64,000 bases of DNA from Kitasatospora sp. CB01950 (GTDB taxonomy: Bacteria > Actinomycetota > Actinomycetes > Streptomycetales > Streptomycetaceae), in assembly GCF_001905465.1 (NCBI RefSeq), contig NZ_LISX01000003.1:205125-269124 (forward strand). Direction: 5' to 3'. Shown here piece by piece: positions 1 through 9,229 of this stretch. Numbering within the stretch: the stretch's first letter is position 1; each line of letters opens with the position of its first letter. The notes below the pieces were generated by a model. That model searched no databases. It was not told where the DNA came from and saw only the letters and a list, made by a program, of their open reading frames with translations. A program made the translations under genes and the position numbers.

Positions 1-5
1 CCTGA

Positions 6-655
6 CGGCCTGACGGCCTGACGGCTCGACGGCCCGACGGCTGCGGCGCCGCGAGGGCGTACGCCCGATGGCATGACCTCCCGTGCCAGGACCCGCTCAT
101 TTCCGGCGACGGCACCGCGTTCACCGTCCACGCGCCTCCCGGCGCCGGCGTGGTCGCCGTCCGGGTCACCACCAACCCGGGCACCTCGCCGGCCGTCCCC
201 TTCGGCCGGTTCGCCTACGACGGCCCCGCCCCGGTGGTGATCACCGGCATCGACCCGGACAGCGGCCGCAAGGACCACTCCGTCACCATCACCGGCGTCA
301 ACTTCGGCTCCGACGCCCGGGTCTTCTTCGGCGACGGCCCTTCCCCGTCCGTCCGGATCAGGCGCACCGGCGCGCCCGGCGAACTTGTCGCCACCGCCCC
401 CCAGCCGAGCACCGGCCCCGGCAAGTCCCGCACTCCGGCGTCAACTTCGGCTCCGACGCCCGGGTCTTCTTCGGCGACGGCCCTTCCCCGTCCGTCCGGA
501 TCAGGCGCACCGGCGTGCCCGGCGAACTCGTCGCCACCGCCCCCCAGCCGAGCACCGGCCCCGGCAAGTCCCGCACTGTCGACATCACCGTGCTGTCCAA
601 CGGCTACTCGTCCCCGACCGGTCCGGTCGCCGAGTTCACCTACGAGGAGGCGTGA
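6..655 (+). pseudogene. IPT/TIG-domain protein, 3' part, frameshifted
   Basis: The translated text is typical of IPT/TIG immunoglobulin-like repeats of exported surface proteins (PAPVVITGIDPDSG, then VTITGVNFGSDARVFFGD). One frame is read to about position 434. The true C-terminal text (ITVLSNGYSSPTGPVAEF) is reached only in a different frame, because a 143-bp stretch is duplicated in tandem and 143 is not a multiple of 3. A stop also lies in the first frame at positions 3-5, inside a run of TGACGGCC-like repeats at the window edge, so the 5' end is also damaged or out of frame. I read this as a broken gene; an assembly error remains possible. Confidence 0.7.
292..577 (+). repeat. 143-bp tandem duplication inside the IPT/TIG gene
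   Basis: Copy 1 covers 292-434 and copy 2 covers 435-577, directly abutting. They differ at two bases (one GCG to GTG change, one silent CTT to CTC), so the copies are not identical. The length shifts the reading frame between copies. Confidence 0.9.
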
Positions 656-671
656 CGGGGCGGCGGCGGCC

Positions 672-1646
672 TCAGTCGACCCAGCCGCGGCGGTGGGCCT
701 GCCAGCCGAGTTGGATGCGGGTGTCGGCGCGGGCCAGTGACATCAGGCGGCTGATGCGGCGTTGGACGGTGCGCAGGCCGAGGCTGAGCTGTTTGGCGAC
801 GGCGGGGTCGGTGGCGCCGGAGAGCAGGAGCGCGAGGATGCGGCGGTCGGTCTCGTCGGGTTCGCCCGCGGGGACGGGGCCGACGGCGACGGTCGCGGGG
901 CCGGTGCGGCCGAGCGGGTGGGCCCACTCCCAGGTCTGTTCGAACAGGACGGTGAAGACGGTGACCAGGGCGGGCGCGCGGACCACCAGCGCGACCGGGT
1001 CGGCGGTGGAGTCGGTGAGCGGGACGAGGGCGAGGGAGCGGTCCGCGACGATCAGCTTGGTGGGGACCTGCTCGACCACCCGGATGTGCTGCTGCCGGTC
1101 CATCGCCTCGAACAGTGGCTGCGCCGCGCCCGGTTCGTCCAGGGCGCGGCGCTCCAGCACCACCCGGTAGGTGACGCCGCGCTCCACCGCCGCCGACTCC
1201 GCGCCGGTCTCGTCGGCGGCCACCACCTGGTGACGGCCCGTCACCAGCGCCAGCAGCTCGTGCTCCGCGCCGGCCTGCAACTGCGTGACGCGGTGGCTGA
1301 TCGCGGCCCGCCCGGCCACCACCTCCACCAGGTCGCGGTCCGCCCGGCCCGCGCGCGAGGTCGCCGACCGGTAGGCCTCGGTGAGGGTGGAGGCCGTCAA
1401 CTCGGCCTCCCGCAGGGCGTGTCGGCGGCCGGTGAGCAGCGCTTCCAGGGCGACCGCCGGGGGAGCGGCGGTGTAGCGGAGGTCGGCGCCGGGGGCGACC
1501 AGCCCGCAGGCCTGGAGCAGTTCGAGCGAGCCGGTCGGCACCGGGCCGCAGCGGGCGGCCAGTTCGGCGCGGGACGCCGGGCCGTGGGCCACCAGGTGGG
1601 TGTAGACCCGTTCGGCGTGCTCGTCCAGACCTATCGCCGCCAGCAT
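672..1646 (-). CDS. TrmB/LuxR-type helix-turn-helix regulator
   Basis: A 324-residue transcription regulator of a kind common in streptomycetes. It has an N-terminal TrmB-like winged helix (AERVYTHLVAHGPASRAELA, near residue 12), a middle ligand-type domain and a C-terminal LuxR-like helix-turn-helix (TDPAVAKQLSLGLRTVQRRI, near residue 280). I chose the ATG at 1646 (MLAAIGLDEH) because the longer reading adds only a Gly/Arg-rich leader with no domain. It is divergent from the secreted subtilase across 168 bp, and such regulators are often found beside S8 peptidases. Control of the peptidase is inference. Confidence 0.85.
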   Translation of the reverse strand: MLAAIGLDEHAERVYTHLVAHGPASRAELAARCGPVPTGSLELLQACGLVAPGADLRYTAAPPAVALEALLTGRRHALREAELTASTLTEAYRSATSRAGRADRDLVEVVAGRAAISHRVTQLQAGAEHELLALVTGRHQVVAADETGAESAAVERGVTYRVVLERRALDEPGAAQPLFEAMDRQQHIRVVEQVPTKLIVADRSLALVPLTDSTADPVALVVRAPALVTVFTVLFEQTWEWAHPLGRTGPATVAVGPVPAGEPDETDRRILALLLSGATDPAVAKQLSLGLRTVQRRISRLMSLARADTRIQLGWQAHRRGWVD

Positions 1647-1814
1647 CCGCGCTCCGTTCCGCCGTCCCCAGGACCACCCGCCCGCCGCCCGTCCGCACCG
1701 CCCGTGGGCGGGTGGCGGTTTGCCGCCGGGCGGTGATCCGCCAGCGCACATCATGACCGGTCAGTCCCGTCTTCTGCCAGGCTCACCGGCCATGACCCGA
1801 ACCTGGAGGCGTTC

Positions 1815-4800
1815 ATGACACGAACGGCGCGCATACGCGGCGCGATGGCCCTGGCGGCGGCGGGCATCCTCGCCACCGGCACGCTCACCTCGACCGGGCA
1901 GGCCCTCGCCGCCCAGCCCGGCACCCCGGGCTCCACCCTGACGGGACGCCAGAGCGCCGCCCCGCGCACCGTCACCCTGATCACCGGCGACCGGGTGCAG
2001 GTCAGCACCGGGAACGACGGCCGCACCACCGTCACCGTACTGCCCGACGAGCACGGCAACGTCCCGCTGACGTTCACCCAGCAGCAGAACGGCGACCAGT
2101 ACGTCATTCCGCAGCACGCCTCCGCCGCCCTCGCCGCCGGCACTGTCGACCGCGGCCTGTTCAACGTCACCGCGCTGCTGCGCCAGGGCTACGACGACCG
2201 GAACGCCCGGACGCTGCCGCTGATCGCCACCTACCGGGACGCGAAGGCCGCCGACGCCAGCCCGCAGGCCCGCGCCCGCGCCGCCGGCACCAAGCAGCTC
2301 AAGGCCGTCGACGGCGTGGCCTTCACGCCCGCCAAGGACGACGCCGCCAAGACCTGGAACCAGCTGGTCGGCCCGGACGGCAAGGGCCGCGACGGCCTGA
2401 CCAAGCTCTGGCTGGACCGCAAGGTCCGCACCGCCAACGACGCCGAGAACAAGCAGATCGGCGCGCCCGCCGCCTGGGCCGCCGGCCTCGGCGGGCAGGG
2501 CGTCAAGGTCGCCGTCCTCGACACCGGCATCGACGACCAGCACCCCGACTTGGCCGGACAGGTCGACGCCCGCCGCAACTTCACCGGAGACACCGTCGAC
2601 GAGGACGTGCACGACGCCGTCGGCCACGGCACCTTCGTCGCCTCCGAGATCGCCGGCACCGGCAAGGCCTCCGGCGGCAAGGAACGCGGCGTCGCCGACC
2701 AGGCCCGGCTGCTGGTCGGCAAGGTCCTCGACGACGGCGGCTCCGGCACCGACTCCCAGATCATCGCCGGCATGCAGTGGGCCGCCGACTCCGGCGCCGA
2801 CGTGGTGTCGATGTCCCTCGGCAGCCCCGAACCCAGCGACTGCACCGACCCGATGTCGGTGGCCGCGCAGCGCATCGCCGAGCAGTCCAAGGCGCTGTTC
2901 GTGGTCGCCGCCGGCAACCTCGGCAGCTACCAGTCCGTCAGCTCGCCCGGCTGCGCGCCCGCCGTGCTCACCGTCGGCGCGGTCGACGCCAAGGACGGCA
3001 CCGCCGCGTTCTCCTCGCACGGCTCCGTCACCGGCGCGCACACCCTGAAGCCCGAGATTGCCGCGCCCGGCGTCGACGTCAAGGGAGCCGCCGCCGGCGG
3101 ACGCGGCGTCTACGCCTACACCTCGATGTCCGGCACCTCGATGGCCACCCCGCTGGTCGCGGGCAGCGCAGCCCTGGTCAAGCAGCGCCACCCCGAGTGG
3201 AGCGCCGCGCAGCTCAAGGCCGCACTGGTGTCGTCCGCGCTGGCCACCGTCCCCGGCGACGTCCAGCAGACCGGCGCGGGCCGGCTGCGCGTCGACGTCG
3301 CCGCCGGCCAGAGCGTGCTCGGCGCGCCCGCCGTCGGCTTCGGCGACTTCGCCTGGCCGCAGCAGAAGTCCGACACCCGCACCGTCCAACTTCCGTACAC
3401 CAACACCTCCGACAGGCCCGTCACGCTCAGGCTGAGCGTGCAGCGCACCGACGGCGACGACGAGTCCGCGATCAAGTCGAAGCTCGTCAAGCTCGGCGCC
3501 GAGAAGATCACCGTCGCCGCCGGGGCCACCGTGCAGGTGCCGCTCACCTTCGACACGAACGCGAAGCTGACGGGCGGCCAGTACGGCGACGTCACCGGCC
3601 GGGTGCTCGCCACCGCCGACAACGGCGCGACCGTCTCCACCCCGTTCAACGCGTACGTCGAGCCCGAGACCCTCGCCGTCCGGGTCAAGCTGATCGACCG
3701 CGACGGCAAGCCCGCCGCGGCCGACGTCGGCACCAGCATCACCATGGTCGACCTCGGCCAGGCCACCGGCAGCCGCCAGGCCCCGAACGCCAACGGCGAG
3801 ATCGTCTACCGGCTGCGCCCCGGCACGTACTCGCTGAGCGGATTCGTGGTCACCCCCGAGCGGGGCGACCCCACCGGCGAGGCCGCGGCGAAGGGCGTCA
3901 CCGCGCTCGCCATGCCCGAGATCCAGCTGACCAAGGACACCGTCCTCACTCTCGACGCCCGCCAGGCCGCCCGGATCGAGGTGCAGGCCGACCGCGACGT
4001 CCAGGTGCGCGGCGGCGCGCTCGAACTCGGCCGCTGGTGGGGCGACAAGTGGGTCGACTCCACCGGCGTGCGCACCGGCCCGCTGCCCGTCGAACTCTCC
4101 GCCTGGGGCTCCGGCAAGGCCCGCACCGGCGGCTTCGAGTTCGGCAGCTACCTGCGGACGGCCGCCCCCGAGGTCGTCCTCAAGGGCGCCGGCCTCACCC
4201 TGGAGCCGCACTACGCCCAGTACGCCGACGAGGCCCAACTGCCGCACACCGGAAGCGCGTTGCTCGCCTCCGCCGCCAGCGCCGACCCGGCCGACCTGGC
4301 CGCCGCCGACGCCAGGGGCAAGCTGGTCCTCGTCCCCGACAACGGCACCTCGCAGCGCACCGTCTCCACCAACGCCAAGAACGCCGGCGCCGTCGGCGTG
4401 CTGACGTACCGCAACACCCCCGGCGTGTTCGGCAAGAACGACATCAGCCTGGACGCGCCCGTGCTGCCGATCACCGCCGACCGGGCCGCCGCGCTGAAGG
4501 CCGCCCTCGGCAAGGGCGCCGTCACCCTCGGCTGGACCTCCGCCGCCGACAGCCCCTACGTGTACAACCTGGCCTTCCGCGACGCCGGTTCGATCGCCGG
4601 CAAGCAGCGCCACACCGTCCGCGACCGCGACCTCGCCACCGTCACCGAGAACTGGCACTCCGTCGGCACGCCCGTCCGGATGAGCGACTACCTCACCGTC
4701 CAGCGCCCGTGGAACCCGTACGGCGGCACCGCCGTCGCGCAGGGCCTGGTCGCCACCCCGTCCACCCGCACCGCCCGCTACACCGCCGACGACACCACCT

Positions 4801-5582
4801 GGCTGCACGACGGGCAGAGCAGCTGGCCGTTCGCCGAGTTCATGCAGGACCTGCCGCGCCGCTACCAGGCCGGGCAGCAGCGCACCGAGGAGTGGTACCG
4901 GGGCGTGCTGCGGCCCACCGCCGGGCGTGCCGCCGACGGCTCCGCGCTGCTGGTCGGCGAACGCCAGGCCGACCTGATCGGCGTCGACCTCACCCGCACC
5001 CTGTGGGGCGACGGCAACGCCGACCACACCGGCAGCCAGGCCTACTTCGGAGACCTGGCCGCCGTCGAACTCTTCAGCGGCGGCGAGTCGTTGGGCCGCT
5101 CCTGGTTCGGCCCGATGGACGTCTGGGAGCTGCCGGCCGAGGCCCGCGAGTACACCCTGGTGCTCGACCAGTCCCGGATGTACCACCGCGACCTGTGGCA
5201 GCGCTCCACCGCCGTCCGCACCGAGTTCGGCTTCCGTTCGGCGGGCGACCCGAACGCGTACTCGCAGTCGCTGCCGCTGCTGTTCCCCGACTACCGGATC
5301 GACCTGGACGGCAACAGCACCGCCGCCGCCGGGCCGCTGCGGATCGCGCTCTCCGCCACCGGCCAGAGCGGCTACACCCCCGGCGCGCTGACCGACGCGA
5401 AGCTCGCGTACTCCTACGACGGCGGCACCACCTGGACGGACGCCGCCGTCGGCGCCGACAAGGTCGCCGTCCTCGACCACGCGGGCGCCTCCGGCAAGAA
5501 CGTCAGCCTGCGGATCACCCTGGCCTCGGCCGACGGAGCCAAGGTCACCCAGACCGTCACCGACGCGTACGCCGTGCGCTGA
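1815..5582 (+). CDS. secreted S8 family (subtilisin-like) serine peptidase
   Basis: A 1255-residue exported peptidase. The first ~33 residues form a signal peptide. The catalytic triad is visible: Asp236 (VAVLDTGID), His271 (VGHGTFVA) and Ser442 (SGTSMATP), with the oxyanion Asn368 (VVAAGN). A propeptide lies between signal and catalytic domain. After the catalytic domain come beta-rich regions and a protease-associated (PA) segment near residues 840-900 (LVLVPDNG, then NAGAVGVLTYRN). A GGAGG ribosome site lies six bases before the ATG. The length and the long C-terminal extension match large Streptomyces secreted subtilases. Substrates are unknown. Confidence 0.95.
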   Translation: MTRTARIRGAMALAAAGILATGTLTSTGQALAAQPGTPGSTLTGRQSAAPRTVTLITGDRVQVSTGNDGRTTVTVLPDEHGNVPLTFTQQQNGDQYVIPQHASAALAAGTVDRGLFNVTALLRQGYDDRNARTLPLIATYRDAKAADASPQARARAAGTKQLKAVDGVAFTPAKDDAAKTWNQLVGPDGKGRDGLTKLWLDRKVRTANDAENKQIGAPAAWAAGLGGQGVKVAVLDTGIDDQHPDLAGQVDARRNFTGDTVDEDVHDAVGHGTFVASEIAGTGKASGGKERGVADQARLLVGKVLDDGGSGTDSQIIAGMQWAADSGADVVSMSLGSPEPSDCTDPMSVAAQRIAEQSKALFVVAAGNLGSYQSVSSPGCAPAVLTVGAVDAKDGTAAFSSHGSVTGAHTLKPEIAAPGVDVKGAAAGGRGVYAYTSMSGTSMATPLVAGSAALVKQRHPEWSAAQLKAALVSSALATVPGDVQQTGAGRLRVDVAAGQSVLGAPAVGFGDFAWPQQKSDTRTVQLPYTNTSDRPVTLRLSVQRTDGDDESAIKSKLVKLGAEKITVAAGATVQVPLTFDTNAKLTGGQYGDVTGRVLATADNGATVSTPFNAYVEPETLAVRVKLIDRDGKPAAADVGTSITMVDLGQATGSRQAPNANGEIVYRLRPGTYSLSGFVVTPERGDPTGEAAAKGVTALAMPEIQLTKDTVLTLDARQAARIEVQADRDVQVRGGALELGRWWGDKWVDSTGVRTGPLPVELSAWGSGKARTGGFEFGSYLRTAAPEVVLKGAGLTLEPHYAQYADEAQLPHTGSALLASAASADPADLAAADARGKLVLVPDNGTSQRTVSTNAKNAGAVGVLTYRNTPGVFGKNDISLDAPVLPITADRAAALKAALGKGAVTLGWTSAADSPYVYNLAFRDAGSIAGKQRHTVRDRDLATVTENWHSVGTPVRMSDYLTVQRPWNPYGGTAVAQGLVATPSTRTARYTADDTTWLHDGQSSWPFAEFMQDLPRRYQAGQQRTEEWYRGVLRPTAGRAADGSALLVGERQADLIGVDLTRTLWGDGNADHTGSQAYFGDLAAVELFSGGESLGRSWFGPMDVWELPAEAREYTLVLDQSRMYHRDLWQRSTAVRTEFGFRSAGDPNAYSQSLPLLFPDYRIDLDGNSTAAAGPLRIALSATGQSGYTPGALTDAKLAYSYDGGTTWTDAAVGADKVAVLDHAGASGKNVSLRITLASADGAKVTQTVTDAYAVR

Positions 5583-5595
5583 CGTCGACGCCCCC

Positions 5596-5628
5596 GGGCC
5601 CCACCGGTCTCCCGTACCGGTGGGGCCC
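5596..5628. terminator. bidirectional terminator
   Basis: A perfect 13-bp stem (GGGCCCCACCGGT / ACCGGTGGGGCCC) with a 7-nt loop lies between two convergent genes, 13 bp past the peptidase stop and 11 bp before the hydrolase stop. Confidence 0.85.
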
Positions 5629-5639
5629 GCTGCGTGCCG

Positions 5640-6461
5640 TCACACGGGCAGCGCGTGCAGGAACTCCGCGACCAGGCCGTGCAGTTCGGCCGGCCGCTCC
5701 AGGTGGACGTCGTGCCCGGCGCCCGGCAGGCTCGCCGCGTGCACGTCCGGGCGCAGCGCCAGCATCCGGTCCGCGTCCGCCGCCGGAACGATGCCGTGCT
5801 CGCCGAGCACCAGCAGCGCCGGGCAGTGCGCCGCGCCCGCCCAGTCCTCCCAGCGGTCCCGGACGGCGGTCCCGTCCAGCGCCGCCACCATCACCTCGGT
5901 GTCGAACCGCGGCCACCAGCCGTCCTCGCGCTGCTCCAGGCCGTCCGCCCAGGCCTCGCCCAGCGGGCCGCCGCCGAAGAACCGGACCGCCGAGGCGCGC
6001 TCCGCGAACGGCACCGGCCAGGACGCCAGCAGCGCGCCGATCTCCGCCGGCGCGTCCGGCGAGGCCGCCGCGGCGGCCTCCACCAGCACCACTCCCGCGA
6101 ACCGCCCCGGGTGCGCGGCGGCCGCCAGCAGCGCCGTGTGCCCGCCCAGCGACTGGCCCACCAGCAGCGGACGCTCCAGGCCGAGCGCGTCCGCGACCGC
6201 CAGCACGTCCGCCACGTACGCCTCCCGGCCGAGATCCTCCGGGCGGCGGGTGGAGCGGCCGTGGCCGCGCTGGTCCACCGCCACCACCCGGTGCGCCGGG
6301 GCGAGGGCCGCCGCCAGCGCGTCCCACTCGCCGGCGTGCCCCGCCAGGCCGTGCAGCAGCAGCACCGGCCGCGCCTCGTCCGCGCCCGCCCAGTCGCGGC
6401 AGTGCAGTTCGACTCCGGCCGCGGCCACCGTCCGGGCCGTCCACGGGCTGTGCGTGCTCAT
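5640..6461 (-). CDS. alpha/beta-fold hydrolase
   Basis: A 273-residue cytoplasmic alpha/beta hydrolase. The oxyanion-side motif LLLHGLAG (near residue 35), the nucleophile elbow VGQSLGG with Ser104, and the late His in PGAGHDVH give the expected catalytic residues. The substrate cannot be told. The ATG at 6461 is preferred because a GGGAG site sits about eight bases upstream; longer in-frame starts lack a ribosome site. It is convergent with the subtilase and divergent from the cyclophilin gene. Confidence 0.88.
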   Translation of the reverse strand: MSTHSPWTARTVAAAGVELHCRDWAGADEARPVLLLHGLAGHAGEWDALAAALAPAHRVVAVDQRGHGRSTRRPEDLGREAYVADVLAVADALGLERPLLVGQSLGGHTALLAAAAHPGRFAGVVLVEAAAAASPDAPAEIGALLASWPVPFAERASAVRFFGGGPLGEAWADGLEQREDGWWPRFDTEVMVAALDGTAVRDRWEDWAGAAHCPALLVLGEHGIVPAADADRMLALRPDVHAASLPGAGHDVHLERPAELHGLVAEFLHALPV

Positions 6462-6821
6462 GTGCTCGTCTCCCAACGCTACGGGGCCGGTCGGCCACGG
6501 GGTGTCAACCGACAATGCCACGCGACGGCGATGTCGATCAATGCCACTCGCGGTCCACAAGTGGCCTTATCGGCCGGTGGGATGACGGACCATCAGCAGC
6601 GCCTCGACGCCCGCCGCCACCGCCTCGTACGTGTGCGGGACATCCGCCGCCCACGCGTGGTGCCCGCCCTGCCCGCCCGCAGCATCCACGTTGCTGCTCG
6701 CTGCTCGCCGCTCGCCGCTCGCCGCCGGCGCCTCCGGCGGGTCCTGCGGGTCCCGCGGCTTCGCCGCCCGCGGGGCCTGCGAGGATGGGCGGACCATTCC
6801 GTCATCCCCAGTGAGGTTGTC
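6462..6821. other. 360-bp divergent intergenic region with repeats
   Basis: No convincing gene. It holds a run of CTCGCCGCT-like direct repeats near 6695-6722, a small hairpin (CCGCCGG / CCGGCGG, 6722-6740) and a one-mismatch copy (6583-6595) of the TGACGGANCGTCA palindrome seen elsewhere in the window. Promoters of both flanking genes must lie here; none is clear by eye. Confidence 0.6.
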
Positions 6822-7322
6822 TTGTCCAAGGTCAAGCTGAACACCAACCACGGCGACATCGTGATCCGCCTCGACGCGGAGAAGGCGCCCGCGACGGTCG
6901 CGAACTTCCTCCAGTACGTCCAGGACGGGTTCTACAACGGCACCGTCTTCCACCGGGTGATCAACAACTTCATGGTCCAGGGCGGCGGCATGGAGCCGGG
7001 CCTGCGCCGCAAGGACACCCGCGCCCCGATCCAGAACGAGGCCGACAACGGCCTGAAGAACACCAAGTACTCGGTGGCGATGGCCCGCACCTCGGACCCG
7101 CACTCCGCCACCGCGCAGTTCTTCGTCAACGTCGCCGACAACGCCTTCCTCGACCACACCGCCAAGTCCGGCCCCGGTTGGGGCTACGCGGTGTTCGGCG
7201 AGGTCGTCGAGGGCCAGGACGTGGTCGACGCGATCGAGGCCGTGCCGACCGCCTCCAAGGCCGGCCACGCCGACGTCCCCAAGGAGGACGTCGTCCTGGT
7301 CAGCGCCGAGGTCGTGGAGTGA
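6822..7322 (+). CDS. ppiB: peptidyl-prolyl cis-trans isomerase, PpiB-like cyclophilin
   Basis: A 166-residue cyclophilin that catalyses proline isomerisation in protein folding. The sequence tracks Gram-negative Ppi[13 protein letters not shown] at the start, the active-site block [24 protein letters not shown], and a late [10 protein letters not shown]. There is no signal peptide, so it is cytoplasmic. The start is taken as TTG, because the upstream in-frame sequence is not cyclophilin-like and GAGG lies five bases before it. Streptomyces are known to carry one cyclophilin resembling Gram-negative proteins (ScCypB type); this fits that group. Confidence 0.92.
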   Translation: MSKVKLNTNHGDIVIRLDAEKAPATVANFLQYVQDGFYNGTVFHRVINNFMVQGGGMEPGLRRKDTRAPIQNEADNGLKNTKYSVAMARTSDPHSATAQFFVNVADNAFLDHTAKSGPGWGYAVFGEVVEGQDVVDAIEAVPTASKAGHADVPKEDVVLVSAEVVE

Positions 7323-7329
7323 CCACCCG

Positions 7330-7974
7330 TCACGGCCGGCTGAGGTAGCTCAGCACCGCCAGCACCCGGCGGTGCCCGCTGTCCGCCGGGGACAGGCCCA
7401 GCTTGGTGAAGATGTTGCCGACGTGCTTGTGCACCGCATTGTCGGTGATCACCAGCCGGGCGGCGATGCCCGCGTTGTCCAGGCCCTCGGCCATCAGCGC
7501 GAGCACCTCCCGCTCGCGCGGCGTCAGCGCGGCGGTCGGGTCATGGGCGGGACGGGTGAGCAACTGGCCGATCACCTCCGGATCCATCACCGTCCCGCCC
7601 GCCGCCACCCGGCGCAGCGCGTCCACGAACTCGCTGACCCGGCCCACCCGGTCCTTCAGCAGGTAGCCGACCCCGCCGCGCCCGTCCGAGACCAACTCGC
7701 CCGCGTACTGCCGCTCCACGTACTGCGACAGCACCAGCACCGGCAGACCCGGCCGCCGGCGGCGGGCCCGGATCGCCGCCCGGATGCCCTCGTCGCGGAA
7801 GTCCGGCGGCAGACGGACGTCCACGATGGCGACGTCCGGACGGTGCTCCTCGACCGCGGCGAGGAAGGCCGGCGCGTCGGCGGCGATCGCCACCACCTCG
7901 AAACCCTTTGCCGTCAACAGGAGTTCGAGGCCGCCGGCGAGCAGCACATTGTCCTCGGCGATCACGACCCGCAC
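7330..7974 (-). CDS. NarL/LuxR-family response regulator
   Basis: A 214-residue response regulator. The receiver domain begins MRVVIAEDN, with the phosphoacceptor Asp52 (VAIVDVRLP). The C-terminal LuxR helix-turn-helix begins LTPREREVLALMAEG. The GTG start overlaps the end of the upstream kinase gene by 13 bp, so the two are co-transcribed and probably translationally coupled. The stop lies 7 bp from the convergent cyclophilin stop. Confidence 0.93.
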   Translation of the reverse strand: MRVVIAEDNVLLAGGLELLLTAKGFEVVAIAADAPAFLAAVEEHRPDVAIVDVRLPPDFRDEGIRAAIRARRRRPGLPVLVLSQYVERQYAGELVSDGRGGVGYLLKDRVGRVSEFVDALRRVAAGGTVMDPEVIGQLLTRPAHDPTAALTPREREVLALMAEGLDNAGIAARLVITDNAVHKHVGNIFTKLGLSPADSGHRRVLAVLSYLSRP

Positions 7975-9116
7975 GGCAGCTCCACCTCGATCACGGTCGG
8001 ACCCCCGACCGGACTGTCCACCCGCACCACACCGTCCAGCGCCAGCACCCGGTGCCGGATCCCCGCCAGGCCGGTGCCCCGCGACTCGTCCGCGCCGCCC
8101 GCCCCGTCGTCCGCGACCACCACCGTCAACCGGTCGCCCACGCGGGCCACGTGAACGCCCGCCCGGGCCGCGCCGCTGTGCTTGGCCGCGTTGGTGAGCG
8201 CCTCGGCGACCGCGAAGTACGCCACCGCCTCCACCGCCGCCGGAACCTCGCCGAGCTCGCCCGCCTCCAGGTCGGCGCCGATCGCCGCCCCCGCCGCCAG
8301 CGCCGCCAACGCCCCCGCCAGACCCCGGTCGGCGAGGATCGGCGGATAGATCGTCCGGATGACCGCCCGCAGCTCCGCCATCGCGTCCTCCGTGCCCTGC
8401 TGCGCCTCCGCCAACAGCTTCTCCACCAACTCCGGCTGCTCGCCCAGCAGTTCGCGGGCCACGCCGAGCCGCATCGCGATCGCCACCAGCCGGGCCTGGG
8501 TGCCGTCGTGCAAGTCCCGTTCGATCCGGCGCAGTTCCGCGCCGTGCGCGTTCATCGCACCGGTGCGGGTCTCGGTCAGCGTCGCCACCTGCCGGGCCAG
8601 CCGGTCGGCCGCCGACGGCGACAGCAGCGCCACGCACAGCCGGGCGTGCAGCCGCGCCAGCACCGGCGCCAGCAGGTACGTCAACGCGGCGAACACCGCC
8701 GCCTGCGCCGTCCCCAGCGTCAACGCGGTGCCCCAGCCGGTCAACGGCGCGCCGAACGCGAAGCCGCCCGCACGGGTGCCGGGCGGCAGCGCCCACCAGA
8801 GCGGGACGGTGACGGCCGCCGTCACCGCGTTGCCCGCGCACACCACGGCGACCAGCCCGAACGCCAGACCCGCGCCGGTGCTCGCGCCGACCCATGCCAG
8901 CAGCCGCCACCCGCCGGCCCGGACCGGCCCGGACGGCTGCGCGGCCAGCAGGCGGTCGGCGCGGCGCCGGTGCCAGGACGCCCAGGGGCGCGCCGCCCCC
9001 GGCACCAGCAGCACCGGCAGTACGACGAGTGTGGCCACGGCCGCGGCCAGGCCGGTGATCAGATATCCGAGGCCGCGCCACCGTGCCGGCAGCCGGCCGC
9101 CCCCTTGATCGTTCAT
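7962..9116 (-). CDS. DesK/NarX-type sensor histidine kinase
   Basis: A 384-residue membrane kinase. Four hydrophobic segments occupy roughly residues 18-150. They are followed by a HisKA_3 dimerisation segment with phosphoacceptor His203 (ELRRIERDLHDGTQARL) and a HATPase domain with an N-box (AVAEALTNAAKHSG) and a G-box (VADDGAGGADE). It is the cognate partner of the overlapping response regulator. The signal is unknown. It is divergent from a serine hydrolase gene across 113 bp, a possible target. Confidence 0.92.
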   Translation of the reverse strand: MNDQGGGRLPARWRGLGYLITGLAAAVATLVVLPVLLVPGAARPWASWHRRRADRLLAAQPSGPVRAGGWRLLAWVGASTGAGLAFGLVAVVCAGNAVTAAVTVPLWWALPPGTRAGGFAFGAPLTGWGTALTLGTAQAAVFAALTYLLAPVLARLHARLCVALLSPSAADRLARQVATLTETRTGAMNAHGAELRRIERDLHDGTQARLVAIAMRLGVARELLGEQPELVEKLLAEAQQGTEDAMAELRAVIRTIYPPILADRGLAGALAALAAGAAIGADLEAGELGEVPAAVEAVAYFAVAEALTNAAKHSGAARAGVHVARVGDRLTVVVADDGAGGADESRGTGLAGIRHRVLALDGVVRVDSPVGGPTVIEVELPCGS

Positions 9117-9229
9117 TCGGACAAGTCTGAGTGATCGTCACCCGGCCCGGCACTACAGCCTGCCACCCTCTTTTTCCACCCGTGCGGGGTACCGACCGCG
9201 CCGACCGGCCCGGCCTAGCGTCAACGGCC

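Noticed and set aside
1761..5480. A 1239-codon open frame antisense to the subtilase
   Set aside because: It is a mirror of the strongly GC3-biased subtilase gene; its product is Gly/Val/Ala-rich with no domain, and the sense strand has a complete catalytic triad.
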